From Heliopora coerulea (taxonomy: Eukaryota > Cnidaria > Anthozoa > Scleralcyonacea > Helioporidae), in NCBI GenBank assembly GCA_030142905.1, contig JASJOG010000010.1, forward strand, positions 1,997,501 to 2,061,500: 64,000 nt of DNA, written 5' to 3'. Under the pieces are notes generated by a model. The model did not search any database. It had not been told where the DNA came from and was given only the letters and a program-made list of their open reading frames with translations. The translations under genes were made by a program, and so were the position numbers. This document shows, piece by piece, positions 12,121-22,792 of the stretch (positions within the stretch are counted from its first letter, which is position 1; each line of letters opens with the position of its first letter).

Positions 12121-12353
12121 ACACCAAGATGTATGGGCCTTACAGCTTGGACTTTTGGCTGTCTAAATTTGTTTGAGAAGCTGCAAAGCAGACAGGCGAA
12201 CGGTATCCGCCGAAGACTTTTCATTTGCTGATGTGTGGCTTACACCGACATTTGTTAGACTTGAAAGGCAAAGATTCATTTAACATTCCTGGGAAATTTG
12301 ACCGAAGGTGAGTGAGAGATTTACGTAGGTCGATCATTTTTTAACTGTTAACT

Positions 12354-13950
12354 TCATTTTTTAACTTGTAAGAATTCGCGTGCGATGTTTGTTTTGACGT
12401 TTTTGCTGTAAGGAGAATTAAACCAGATCACGTTTCGTTGTCTGTTACGTTGGGTATTAGTATTAGTGTTAGGGGGTTCGTATTTGAGTTGTGTGTTAAA
12501 GTTGCTTCGTTTGAGGGCTTCGTTATAGATGGGATCAGCGGCGTCAAAAGTATTTTTATTAGATGATAGTTTGTTAATTCGTCGGTTGATAGATCCGGGG
12601 AGTTCGCGTATTATGGAGGGTTGGTGGTTAGATGAGCGGTTGATGTAAAGAGGTTCGTCGTTGGGTTTTCTGTAGGGTTTGTAAGTACCGTTGGTGAGGT
12701 CGAATGTTAAGTCAAGAAAGTTTGTGCGATCTTGGTTAGTCAGTGTTGTAATTTTAAGCCCGAGGTCGTCAAATATACGAACAAGTTCTTTTCTTTCCTT
12801 GTCACGTAGTCTGCCAGATTTGGTGTTGATCACTGCCAAGCCGTCGTCGCGGTATAATCCAACATTTTTCCCGAAGCGTTCTTGAAGTGAATTGAGTATG
12901 AAGAGACCGACAAGTTTGCATATCTCTGCTCCGTCATAGCTTCCCATAGTTACGTCAAATGTGTTGTCTGCGTTGCGTTTAGACCATATTTGGTTTTGGT
13001 GGAAAAGAAGTGATTTACGTGCGTGTTTGATGATTGAGATGTCGCTGTCTGTGACGTTTATGAATTGTTTCCCCCATGCGATACATCGGTCCAGGAGATG
13101 TTCAGAAATTGAAGGGTAAAAGTCTACTATATCGAAGGATATGAATGATTTTCTCGGTTTGTTCTGAATTAATTGAAACCACGAGATTGCGTCGGTGGAG
13201 GTTCGCCACTGGTTTACTTGGGTTTGAATTCTTATCCGGTTGTTTATGTTGTCTAGGATGGATTTGCTTACTTTGCCGAGGTTGCTTTTTGCAGGGTTGA
13301 TGAGGCGGCATTTGGGATTGTTTTCAAAGTCCGGTTTATGATCTTTCAGGGATATAAAGGCTGGTGTTTCGTTCATAGGATCTATACGGTTGGATATGTT
13401 TAAGTCATCGGCGATAGATTTTAGTTCGTGGTTGATTTCTTTCAAGATGTGGTCTTGTGCGTGTTTGTATGTCTTCGTGACATCCTCGGGTTAATAGTTT
13501 GTTATAAGTGGGGGCATCCATTTCGTAGATATTCCTACTTTTGTCTGCAAAGATGAGAACATTCTTGGAAGCTTTGATCTTTCTCTTGTTCTTCTCCAGG
13601 GTCTTAATGAAATTGCTGTTGACGTTGCGTAGTTTGATGTTTTCGATCATTTTAGCTACGTCGTCTTCAAAAGGTTTTAGTTCTGTGACGGGAGGTGCGC
13701 TGTCTTTTGACTTTAAGCCGTAAGTGTTAGTCCTGCGTACTTGGTTGTTTTCGCCGGTGTTGTGCAGGAAGAAATGAGCTCTCCATCCCATGCGTTGAAT
13801 GAAGTTTTGGGTCTTGTCGATGAGATTTCTGAGGTAGTTGTCTTGAGATGGTAGGCCAATGTTCTTCAGTGAATAATTAAACCTAATCTGCTGCATATTT
13901 GTCGTCGGGATTTCAAGCCAAGAAGAGCGCTCAACTTTAAACAGGAGCGT
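12354..13950 (-). pseudogene. Penelope-like element reverse transcriptase (RT half)
   Basis: A 363-codon open frame (13445 to 12354) carries PLE RT motifs: SLKDHKPDF, FISFDIVDFYPSI (motif A), TMGSYDGAEICKLVG (motif B), GLYRDDGLAV (motif C), then TNFLDLTFDL and PYRKPNDEPLYI. The N-terminal part continues in another frame upstream (13495-13950; FIKTLEKNKRKIKASKNV, IFADKSRNIYEM), so one frameshift sits near 13490. The frame ends shortly after VKTNIAREF; the GIY-YIG endonuclease that should follow is missing and is found instead on the + strand at 14065-14640. Would catalyse target-primed reverse transcription if intact. Not a host gene. Confidence 0.85.
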
Positions 13951-14064
13951 ATATAAACCAAAGGTGAGGACCAGGAAGGTTGCAGTGTTGGTTTGAAAAT
14001 GAAGAGCGCTCAATACCATACCAGTAGAGCGAATAAAGAAGTAAAATAGACAGACAGTAAAATA

Positions 14065-14640
14065 GACAAATATAACTTTAACAGACACACTATACGCGTA
14101 AGTTATAGCTGCAACGAAAACATGAAATCCTTTATCACTAGACACAACAAACAATGCTCAAAAGACAATGACAACCGAACAAAATCAACAAACGCAAACA
14201 ACACACGTCACTGCAACTGTAGACAACCTGACCAATGCCCAATCCAAGGCAATTGCCTAAAAACGAACGTGATTTACAAGGCCGAAGTTACAACAACTGA
14301 CAACAACGAGACACGAACATACATAGGCATCACAGCCAACGACTTGAAAACTAGATACTGAAACCACAGCAAATCACTGAACAACAAAAAATACCATAAC
14401 GAAACTGAACTCTCGAAACACATATGGCAACTCAAGGACAACAAACAAAAATACATGATCAAGTGGGAAATCATCAAACAGCTCCCATCAGGATAAAGCA
14501 GGATTTAGAAAATGCCGCTTATGCTTAGAGGAAAAGCGATTAATCTTGAAGGGACGTAAAAAGAACATCCTAAATAAACGATCGGAGCTTTTCAGTGCAT
14601 GCCGACATGTAACACAACACCATCTGTGAACTTGCAAGTA
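14065..14640 (+). pseudogene. PLE GIY-YIG endonuclease half
   Basis: Reads FNRHTIRVSYSC, MKSFITRHNKQ, a Cys cluster CNCRQPDQCPIQGNC, VIYKAEV then RTYIGITANDLKTRY, which is the GIY-YIG pattern with PLE zinc-like cysteines in front. A TGA replaces the expected Trp at 14359. A later frame carries CRLCLEEKRLIL and LNKRSELFSACRH, the usual PLE C-terminus. It would make the nick used for priming if intact. Confidence 0.8.
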
Positions 14641-14673
14641 TTATAAATGTGTGAATAATTAAATAATCTGCCA

Positions 14674-14717
14674 GTTGCCTGATGATCGCCTGAGCGCGTG
14701 AAACTCAGAGTAGCGAC
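14674..14717 (+). ncRNA. Hammerhead ribozyme, PLE type, all core bases present
   Basis: Stem I GTTGC (14674-14678) pairs with GCGAC (14713-14717). Core CTGATGA 14679-14685; stem II CGC/GCG (14687-14689, 14696-14698) flanked by a U-U mismatch; GAAA 14700-14703; stem III 14703-14706 with 14708-14711 around a one-base loop; predicted cleavage after A14712. Very short stem III is known for PLE hammerheads, which cleave better as dimers. Sits just 3' of the endonuclease half. Confidence 0.7.
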
Positions 14718-14823
14718 AGCAAAAAATTTTGTCTATTTTTGCTTCTTTATTCGCTCTCCTGGTATGGTATTGAGCGCTCTTCATTTTCAAACCAACACTG
14801 CAACCTTCCTGGTCCTCACCTTT

Positions 14824-14826
<3 letters not shown>

Positions 14827-14871
<45 letters not shown>

Positions 14872-14872
14872 C
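14827..14872. repeat. (TA)n microsatellite
   Basis: About 20 TA units followed by CATATACATA units, directly abutting the PLE inverted repeat end. Confidence 0.95.
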
Positions 14873-14956
14873 ATATACATACATATACATACATAGGTGT
14901 TGATTTCTTGGCAAAAAAGTGCTCAATACAGGTAGTAGAGCAATATTCATTTATTT

Positions 14957-15057
14957 AATAATCTATGATTTAACAACTACGTCGTTACACGGTGTTTCAT
15001 GCCCCGTGGCAATCATCAGACCGTGTAACGACGTAGTTGTTAAATCATAGATTATTA
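14957..15057. repeat. Palindromic foldback with hammerhead core in its loop
   Basis: Arms 14957-14993 and 15020-15057 are near-perfect reverse complements. On the - strand the loop holds CTGATGA (15019-15013), a TGCC/GGCA stem II and GAAA (14998-14995). Stem III ACAC/GUGU with one-base loop repeats the design seen at 14674. The 5' partner for stem I competes with the palindrome arm. Confidence 0.75.
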
Positions 15058-15115
15058 AATATATATATGTAAATGAATTAAATACTTGTAATCCAGGCAT
15101 AGTAATGTTATGATT

Positions 15116-16236
15116 TTGTTCTCCGGATTTGTGTTTTGGTGTGTCGAGCTTTCGACTTGGTTGGTCCTTCAAGTCTTCGTCAGATTATGGTGAGGTATTT
15201 GCACGTGGTTTGTTTCTATCAGCTTGGTCCATGAGTCTTTGCGCGTGTAGGCGTTCCGAGCGTCTGATAGGTGGATTGGGCTGTCGGCTGTTCTCATCGG
15301 TGGATTCTGATGAATTGAAGTGATTGGTTGGTTCATGGATAGTAGGCTGTGATGTGATGTTAGTGGGCTGTTCTGACGTATTTGTGTAGGTTTTGCGGTC
15401 TTCGTTTCGGATTTTGAATCGGAGCTGGTGGTATGCTGCGGGAATGTCGATGTGTCTGTTAATTGCGGGTTTGTCGAGGCTGTGCCATACTTCCTTAAAT
15501 TCGCGTGCGTGTCTTGTGTTTGCTTGTCCTAGTACTTTTGTGTTGGCCCAACGGAATCTGTGGTCTGCATTTTGGACGTGTGCAGCTGGGAGCGATCGTG
15601 AGTCTAGTCGCTTGATTGCGTTTTTGTGTCGGTTAGTCTTGAGTTAATTGTCTTCGAGGTTTCGCCAATGTAAACGTTGTTGCAATCACGGCAAGGGATC
15701 ATATAAATAGCGTTATGTTTTTCAAGGTTGTCGATGGTATCTTTATGTGTTGTGAATATGGATCTGAGTTTACTAGTGGGTTTGTGTGCTACTTTTATGC
15801 GATGTTGTTCCAGTATTCTTGACGTTATTTCGGATATGGTTCGTATGTAGGGTAAAGTTATGTGTCTTGTTTGAGTGGTGTTGTTGCCTTGTTCGTCGTT
15901 CGTGTTTCGTGGAGGATTGTGTTGCCGTTGTACGCTGAATTTGTCGATGAAGTGTCTAGGGTAGTTGTTCTTTCTGAATGTTTCGTGTAGATATTCTTGT
16001 TCTTTCTTTTTGTTCTCTTGGGCGTTGCAGTGCGTTTTAATTCGGTTCAATTCATCAGAATCCACCGATGAGAACAGCCGACAGCCCAATCCACCTACCA
16101 GACGCTCGGAACGCCTATACGCGCAAAGACTCATGGACCAAGCTGATAGAAACAAACCACGTGCAAATACCTCACCATAACCTGACCAAGTCGAAAGCTC
16201 GACACACCAAAACACAAATCCGGAGAACAAAATCAT

Positions 16237-16245
<9 letters not shown>
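15116..16245 (-). mobile_element. PLE endonuclease module between ~200-bp inverted repeats
   Basis: Arms about 15116-15320 and 16050-16245 are reverse complements with a few changes and one short deletion. Between them the - strand encodes a PLE C-terminal region: FRKNNYPRHFIDKF, RHITLPYIRTISE, then AIYMIPCRDCNNVYIGETSK (GIY-YIG domain), a frameshift near 15620, and AAHVQNADHRFRW with SLDKPAINRHIDIP. RT part absent. Decayed copy. Confidence 0.8.
15141..15183 (-). ncRNA. Hammerhead-like motif in the left inverted repeat
   Basis: On the - strand: CTGACGA (15183-15177), one extra A, a six-pair stem II GACTTG/CAAGTC, GAAA (15053-15050 in + coordinates read backward is 15153-15150), then GCTC giving a two-pair stem III. 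No convincing stem I. The right arm lacks the middle of this motif by deletion. Confidence 0.45.

Positions 16246-16277
<32 letters not shown>
16242..16277. repeat. (TA)n microsatellite
   Basis: TA run directly next to the hammerhead-bearing segment at 16290. Confidence 0.9.
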
Positions 16278-16279
<2 letters not shown>

Positions 16280-16289
16280 TATATATATA

Positions 16290-16335
16290 ACTACAGACGG
16301 AACCGTTTCGGCCTACTGGGCCTCATCAGTGTAGT
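16290..16335 (-). ncRNA. Hammerhead ribozyme, canonical
   Basis: On the - strand, stem I is six perfect pairs (ACTACA 16335-16330 with TGTAGT 16295-16290). Core CTGATGA 16329-16323; stem II GGCC/GGCC four G-C pairs around CAGTA; GAAA 16309-16306; stem III ACGG/CCGT with a two-base loop; GUC cleavage site ending at 16296. Every invariant position is present. The attached segment to ~16450 has no coding and lies between TA repeats, as in retrozyme or PLE ends. Confidence 0.8.
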
Positions 16336-16667
16336 GCTGACGAGCAGGATGGAAAAGCCAATATTATATAGGCAACTCAAGTGTCCCACACTTGTGGTAC
16401 ATCTAAGCCATGCCAGAGTGCTCTAACTAGAGACTAGTGAGCGTGCGCAATATATATGAGAGAATATGTTCTTAAATTTGTTGCTAGGTTCTGACTCTTT
16501 CGGAAATGTTTAGATGGCGAGATGAAGGACGCGACCAAGCGTGGCATTGCCCAAATTTGGACGAAGGAACGGAGAGAGGAGATCATAGAAGCAGACGAGA
16601 ATCTACTCTGGGAGAGAAAACTGTTGGAATCTGGTTCAGCTGAGTCATTATTACATACAATATATTT

Positions 16668-16770
16668 CTATTTCAGAATCATCCTCAGGGTATTATGAAA
16701 CGAAACTTCACAATTAATCTCCACTGCCGAACACTGAAAAATGTTGAGAAATGTTATTTCTATAATAGGA
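16668..16770. repeat. Partial copy of the tRNA-headed repeat
   Basis: CTATTTCAGAATCATCCTCAG through ACTGAAAAATGTTGA recurs as a direct repeat at 16912-17000, so this is a partial extra copy of the element that forms the palindrome. Confidence 0.65.
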
Positions 16771-16939
16771 AACTTTTTGGTGTTTGGGCTGGTGAACATA
16801 GGCAGTTGAGACTTTGTAATGTAACTATAGATAATAATTTTATTGTTTTTGACGAGAGTTTGTCGAAATCGTTCCACGGTGGTTTAAAAAACTTGACAAA
16901 GAAACCGCGTTATTCTATTTCAGAATCATCCTCAGCGTA

Positions 16940-17410
16940 TTATGAAATGATAACTTCACTATTAACCTACACTGCCGAAGTCAGCTGAAAAATGTTGACT
17001 CGAGCGGGATTTGAACTCGCACGTTCGGGATACCGGTTCGCCTATCTACCTGTTGAGCTATCGAGTCCACGGGGATTGGAGGCGAGTTTTATCCAATTTA
17101 AGTGCACGAGATATTCTCGCGACAACGTAACGCTATCCACGAGGATGGATGTACATAATACCCTGAGGATGATTCGGAAATAGAATTGAAACAATGCACA
17201 TCCATCCTCGTGGATAGCGTTAAGTTGTCGCGAGAATATCTCGTGCACTTAAATTGGATAAAACTCGCCTCCAATCCCTGTGAACTCGATAGCTCAACAG
17301 GTAGAGCGGCGGACCGGTATCCCGAAGGTGCGAGTTCAAATCCCACTCAAGTCAACATTTTTCAGTTGACTTCGGCAGTGTAGGTTAATTGTGAAGTTAT
17401 CATTTCATAA
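16940..17410. repeat. Large palindrome of two tRNA-headed SINE-like copies
   Basis: Arms 16940-17153 and 17197-17410 are reverse complements over ~214 bp, about 43 bp apart. Each arm carries a tRNA-like segment: 16997-17067 (-) and 17282-17353 (+), with A-box TAGCTCAACAGGTAGA, B-box GAGTTCAAATCCC and, in the - copy, a perfect seven-pair acceptor stem. The anticodon loop lacks T33, so these are not functional tRNAs. Confidence 0.75.
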
Positions 17411-18279
17411 ACAGTGTTATATCAAGCATATGTGCAACGAAGTTGGAGAAACACATTCTCCTTGGTTGGTTTCCATGTATTCGCTATATATCAGCAAAGA
17501 GGAGAGTTTTGCGGCGTCAGTGGAAAGTTTCCATTTTTGACCGCATAGGAGTGGAGATTTGAAGTTTGAAAGCAGTCCGATAGGTTTATGTACCTTAAAT
17601 AAGATATTTTCAGAAAAGTTTTGCTAGAAGGCCGGTTTGTCACGTAAAACAGTGCACTGTTTAAGAATAACTTGCGCTAGTAGATGGTTTCAAAAATCGG
17701 TTGGAGAGAGGTTAACAAGGGAAAGAACTGCGCACTAGTCCAGTGCACTTTTTGCGTATGAGAACCCTTGTAAAAGCCTAGTGGATAATGTAAGCAATGT
17801 CCTAGGTCCCTGCGTAGATTCTCGAAGAAGTAGTGGTACTGATACCAGGCTTCAAAGGAAGAACGTGCGAGAAGAAGAAAAAACAGAGAGAAAGAAGAAA
17901 GCTAAAGGTAACTTCCACCCCTTAATGAGTAATATGGATGAGGTGCGAGCTTGTATCTATGTATCTTGTATCTATGTATCTTGCATCTTACAGGATGGAC
18001 GCATCCATCGTGTAAATAGATATATCCGATATAGGTTTCTTTCTTCCTCAGCGATGATGTCATCGCACTGCTTGTATACATAGATCCTGGCAATGCTTTT
18101 GTAATTAGTCTGTCTGATGATGTCTTTGAAATAAAGACTAAATATCACCATTTCATTGTAATTCTCTTGATTTTAACTCATACCTTGAGTTATCAAGATA
18201 GCATTATTGTTCGGAGTTTGTTTCTTCCTTTATTTGCTGAAGTTGTCGACTGGTTCTGGATTTTAGTCAAACGGATTTT
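17411..18279. other. Intergenic, nothing clear
   Basis: No gene recognised. Contains tandem TATCTATG-type words near 17955-17985. Confidence 0.5.
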
Positions 18280-18870
18280 AGTTGGAGTATGTTAGACCGG
18301 ATAGGATAATTTCCATGTTTTTTTTGGAATGTAACGGACGCTGTTGAAAGACCAAAAGGCATTCTGTTAAACTCGTAAAAGCCGCTTTGGGTGACAAATG
18401 CTGTTTTGTGTCGATCGGCCTCATCGATACATAGTCTTATTCATTTATTACCTTGTGTTACCCTTTTCAAATAAAGTTCTCACTCACTCACACACTCACT
18501 CGCGGGACGGAGAATGCGGCTTTCAAATTCGGTGTAAAAGTTTTCGCGGTGAGCGGCGGCATATGTTTCAGCGGTGGCATACGTTTTCCGCTGTTCCTTT
18601 GCAATAGCGTAGAAATGGCTGGCAGCTTTTCTACGACGGAACACTGGCAACTTAAGGATTTTTTCATCTCGTTCGTCGTTCACTTTTTACCCGTTCGCCG
18701 CCGCACATGCGTCGAATTCACGAAGCCAAGCCTCCAGATCACCTGTGTCAAATTTACCCGGGAGGATTGTAGTCGAAGACATAGTTTGATAGTTCATCGC
18801 TGCCAGCAGATTTTTCAGGCAAGGGTACCAAAATGTTAAAAGTGTAAACAAGGTTGATGACATAGACAAA
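18280..18870 (-). pseudogene. Ty3/gypsy retrotransposon remnant (gag and RT)
   Basis: On the - strand, 18839-18480 encodes a gag start, MSSTTILPGKFDTGDLEAW and KILKLPVFRRRKAASHFYA, with FYTEFESRILRP after a frameshift. 18440-18280 encodes the RT segment FVTQSGFYEFNRMPFGLS. The PBS-like TGGTACC lies upstream of gag. The sequence between gag and RT has been lost and a CACT-rich tract sits at the junction (18480-18500). Confidence 0.75.
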
Positions 18871-18879
18871 AACATATTC

Positions 18880-19863
18880 TCAAAAGATAATATCCTGAAA
18901 CTCATTCGTAATTTTTCGACTTATTGCAAAATCCTCTTCACACTTAATTTTCATAATGTTTTTTTCTACACTTTTTAAAAATATCGGCTGGTCATGGGTT
19001 TCGGCTTAAGTTCACAAGATGACATACTTAAATCTTCGAGGTATGCCACCTTAAATATCTGTTCAACCGAGCTCTATAACTAGAATTATTACGTATAGAG
19101 TTATATATAGAGTTCAATGATCTGTACCAAAATTTTACTCTCTCTCCCAAAATTACTATGCTTCCATTGAGGTTCCCTCCACTGAGAAATGCTCTGGTTA
19201 CGTCACCAGACAGAAGAAAGATTGTTTATCACAACGTATATTCACACACAATATGTAGCCGTATGCTCCGAACGCATTTCAAAGAATAATTAGTTTTAAG
19301 AAAGGTTTCGTTTTTTGTCGGGGAAGATTTTTAGGACTTGCAGTGGCTTTCAAATCACTGTTGGAGGTAATTAGTGAAGAATTCTAATTCATTTTAAGTA
19401 AGACTGGGTTTTTTTTCTCACTGTTATACACTGCGTACAGTAGAACCTATTCACTCCGTGCTTTATAGTTCAATAATCCATCTGTGGTTTCGTTGTCGAT
19501 TACTTGGATATGACAATTCTGGCTTTCCACTTCGAATTCATTCAAGCGGTTGTATGTTGCTTATATTAAAATCTACCGATAATGCCGTGGAGTTTTTCCA
19601 GTTCTGTTTGTTGTCGTGGAAACGTTATGTTGCCTTATTTGTGTCTGATCAATTGTAATTAATTTTGCTAAGCAGCTCTATGATCCAATACAATTTTTAT
19701 TGGTTAAGTTGGATTTGTTGATACATTTTTCCAAATAAGAGGAAAAACACTGAACTTTGTCTCAGCAGGGGAAAATAGGCAGGGAAAAGCCATCCTACCG
19801 AACCGAAATATCGACGACGCATTCCGACTGATGATATTAAAATTGCAATTGGCAAATCTAAAG
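18880..19863. other. Upstream region of the transporter gene
   Basis: AT-rich, no coding recognised. The last ~170 bases probably hold the 5' UTR and promoter of SLC35A3; no convincing TATA box was identified. Confidence 0.45.
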
Positions 19864-19909
19864 ATGGCGATTCCGTTTGAATCTCCGGACGAAATCCCAG
19901 CGGCAAAGG
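19864..19909 (+). CDS. SLC35A3: SLC35A3 exon 1 (start codon, cytosolic N-terminus)
   Basis: Fifteen codons plus one base, [15 protein letters not shown], hydrophilic as expected for the cytosolic N-terminus; donor GGTAAG. The upstream stretch reads through without another in-frame ATG close by. The start is inferred, since no transcript evidence exists here. Confidence 0.8.
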
Positions 19910-22695
19910 GTAAGACGTTTTCCTTCTGATCTTGAGCTAAATTGTTATAATTTTTCTTAAAATATAAATTTTAGTACCTTGCTTGTAGTGTGTAAAGTGA
20001 AAGTGCCTTTAAAGTATCTGGCTCTTGGCGTCTTGGTTGTTCAAACGTCATCTTTGGTTCTACTTCTACATTATTCTCGAACTGTTCAAGATGGAAACGA
20101 GGTCTATTTATCGTCCACTGCCGTTTTCTTAGCAGAAGTTCTCAAGCTCTTTGTTTGTCTCCTCGTTATGCTTAAAAAGTCGAGCTTTGGACTCAAACAA
20201 TTCTGGTACACTGTCCTCTCCGAAATTTGGTTAAAACCCATTGAAACGTTAAAAATGTCTATTCCAGCTGGACTGTACACAATTCAAAATAACCTTCTAT
20301 TTATCGCGTTGTCAAATTTGGATGCAGCCACGTATCAGGTTCGTGACAGTGTGTTCGAGTTTGATATGTGTTTAACAGTGGCGTAGGAAGCGGGAAGACC
20401 ACGAGCGCCGCGACCCCCCCAACGTTGTATTTAGGGGGGCCTTCATATCGTTCGGATCCCCTTTAAAACAGATATGGTAATAGTGTATAAAGTGTTTTTT
20501 TAATTTTTTCCATCGCACCCACTTGCATTTCAAAATTAAAACAAAAAAATTTTAAAAGTCTGATCTACTGCACATAGTATTAAGAATAATTGATGCTTTA
20601 TTATACTTTAGAGCTGCCCACATTTGTTGTTAAGACTCCAATAAACATATGGCCACTTTTTGTACTGTTCAAATTAAAGGTTAAAAACCACAAAATTTTA
20701 TAATTGTATTTAGTCTTTCAATGAATAAGTTAGCAATCCAGTGTAATATTCCTTACCTTAGATGTAACCAGCCATAAGTAGTCTTGGTATAGTCAACAAT
20801 AAAGTCAATGTAAGCATTTACCAAAAACCACCTATGGTGAACATAAATTTTGCTCCTGGCCCCCCTAACTTCAACCAGCTTCCTATGCCTCTGGTGTTAG
20901 TTTGATTGTCATAAATCAAACTCTTATGTCATCAATGCATTTAACTCTTAAAATGGTAATAATTGAAGCATTTCATGACATATATTGCATAGATTTAATC
21001 ATTTCTGGGCAGGAGATTCCCCCTTAATGGTTAAAATTGTTAGGTAATTGTTGGGCTGGAAGTTTAAACACCTAAAGTCATTTGGCATTAGCCAGAGTAA
21101 AATAATTGAGTCAGACCACCATCTGGAAGGGGTTAAACAGCTAAAAATTCATAAAAGGATAGGGATGTCAATAGATAATTTTATGGTCGAAAACTCTTAT
21201 TTACATACATTATAATTAAAGTGAGATGCGGTGTGGCATCACTAATTTTTTTAAAGTTTATATTCAGAGTGGGCACTGTACTAGATTCCTCTTGACGTAT
21301 ACAGTGGAACCCTGTTAATATGGCCACCAACAGGCTGTAATGTATCTGGCCGTGTTAACAGAGTGCTGTCAAATTTCATGGTTGGTCTCTTTCAAGTGAC
21401 ATCATTACAGTTATATCACAACTGCACTTCTAAATAATTGTTCTTAATCATCTGGAATGCAGATATAATTTAATTGAAATCAAACTACATGGTAAGATAA
21501 ACATAACTGAATATTATAAACAAGAACAATCTGCTATACATAGTGTCCTATTCAAAACAAAGGCCCCATACTCTCCAATTTTGCATGTTACTTTCATTAA
21601 TGAATTAACCTTCAACAGGATTTGGAAAAAAAAATCTGTGACTATCAGTTGACTTGTTCTGTGCAAGTACAATGACCTAGTCACCTTGCAGTTTAAAAGA
21701 TATTGGTGTTTGTCAAGTTTTGTTTTCCTTTGTCATTTAATAGGGGTCATATTACATTCCTGACTTTGTAAAGGAAATAGAAGTTTTAGAAGTCAGTGAT
21801 ATGACATTTCACAGACTTTTTCAATTAAAAAAGAAAATCTATTTTCATTTATAACTAATCTGCCCCTCAGAATGCATATTTGGTCCGGCCATATTAATGA
21901 GGTGAACTTATAAAGGAATATATATGTTGGGATTTGACTATGTGGCCATTAGCTTCATCAACAGGGTGACCACATTAATGGGGTTTTCTTGTAAGAAAAT
22001 GTATGGGTGTTTTGCCAGGAAAAAACAAAGTGGCTGTAATAATGAGGTGGTCATATTAATGGGGTAGCCACATGGCGGGTTCCACTGTACTATCAATTGG
22101 CTTCAGCCAAAGGCATGTAGTCTAGTGTATCTCAGAATTGTTTGATGGCTGTATGATAGAACAGTATCAATCATAAAAAGGAAGTTGATGCCTAGTTTGA
22201 CAGCTGGATCTGCCCTACATATTGATTTTCTCAGGCTGTTGAGATGTGTTCAAAGGGGCATTTCATTTACCATGAAATGGTCAATCCTAAAAAAAACCTC
22301 CTTGTTCCAGAATGGATCAAAAATATGCCCCCTTTGTCTCGAAGAAAAGCTGTGGATCATTAAGTCAAACAAAGAATCTCTCCTGAACAAAAGATCAGAA
22401 CTTATTTCTAAATGCCGCCACAAAAGAAAATTCTTCGTGCAGAACCTCTCGCACAAAGAACTTACGTAACCAGAATAACTTAAATAACTTAAATATTTTA
22501 GTGTCACATATATATATATATAGGTCTAGTTGAAACGGTTTTGTATTAGTTGCCTGATGGTCGCTGAAATGCGTGAAACTTAAAGTAGGAATAAATATTT
22601 CAGATCTTTAGAAACCGAGTGTAACTCGCTCTGCCGTTAAAGCATTGAGCACTCTTCAAGACACCAACTTCCACACCTATATCCGAGTATATACT

Positions 22696-22792
<97 letters not shown>

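Larger units (their letters stand above)
13951..14834. repeat. Inverted repeat pair of PLE terminal sequence
   Basis: 13951-14060 and 14720-14834 are reverse complements over about 105 bp, sharing AAACCAAAGGTGAGGACC and AATACCATACCAG blocks. They bracket the PLE endonuclease half. Inverted pseudo-LTRs are a known trait of Penelope-like elements. Confidence 0.85.

Noticed and set aside
13405..14154. 249-aa frame as a separate membrane protein
   Set aside because: Its C-terminal part is the PLE N-terminal region; the hydrophobic start is a translation of the inverted-repeat end.
16997..17353. Two functional tRNA genes
   Set aside because: Anticodon loops lack T33, anticodon stems have mismatches, and the segments are parts of a repeated SINE-like unit.
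19975..19988. Upstream acceptor TTTTAG for SLC35A3 exon 2
   Set aside because: It puts a stop in frame with exon 1; the AG at 19987-19988 gives an open frame and the expected protein.
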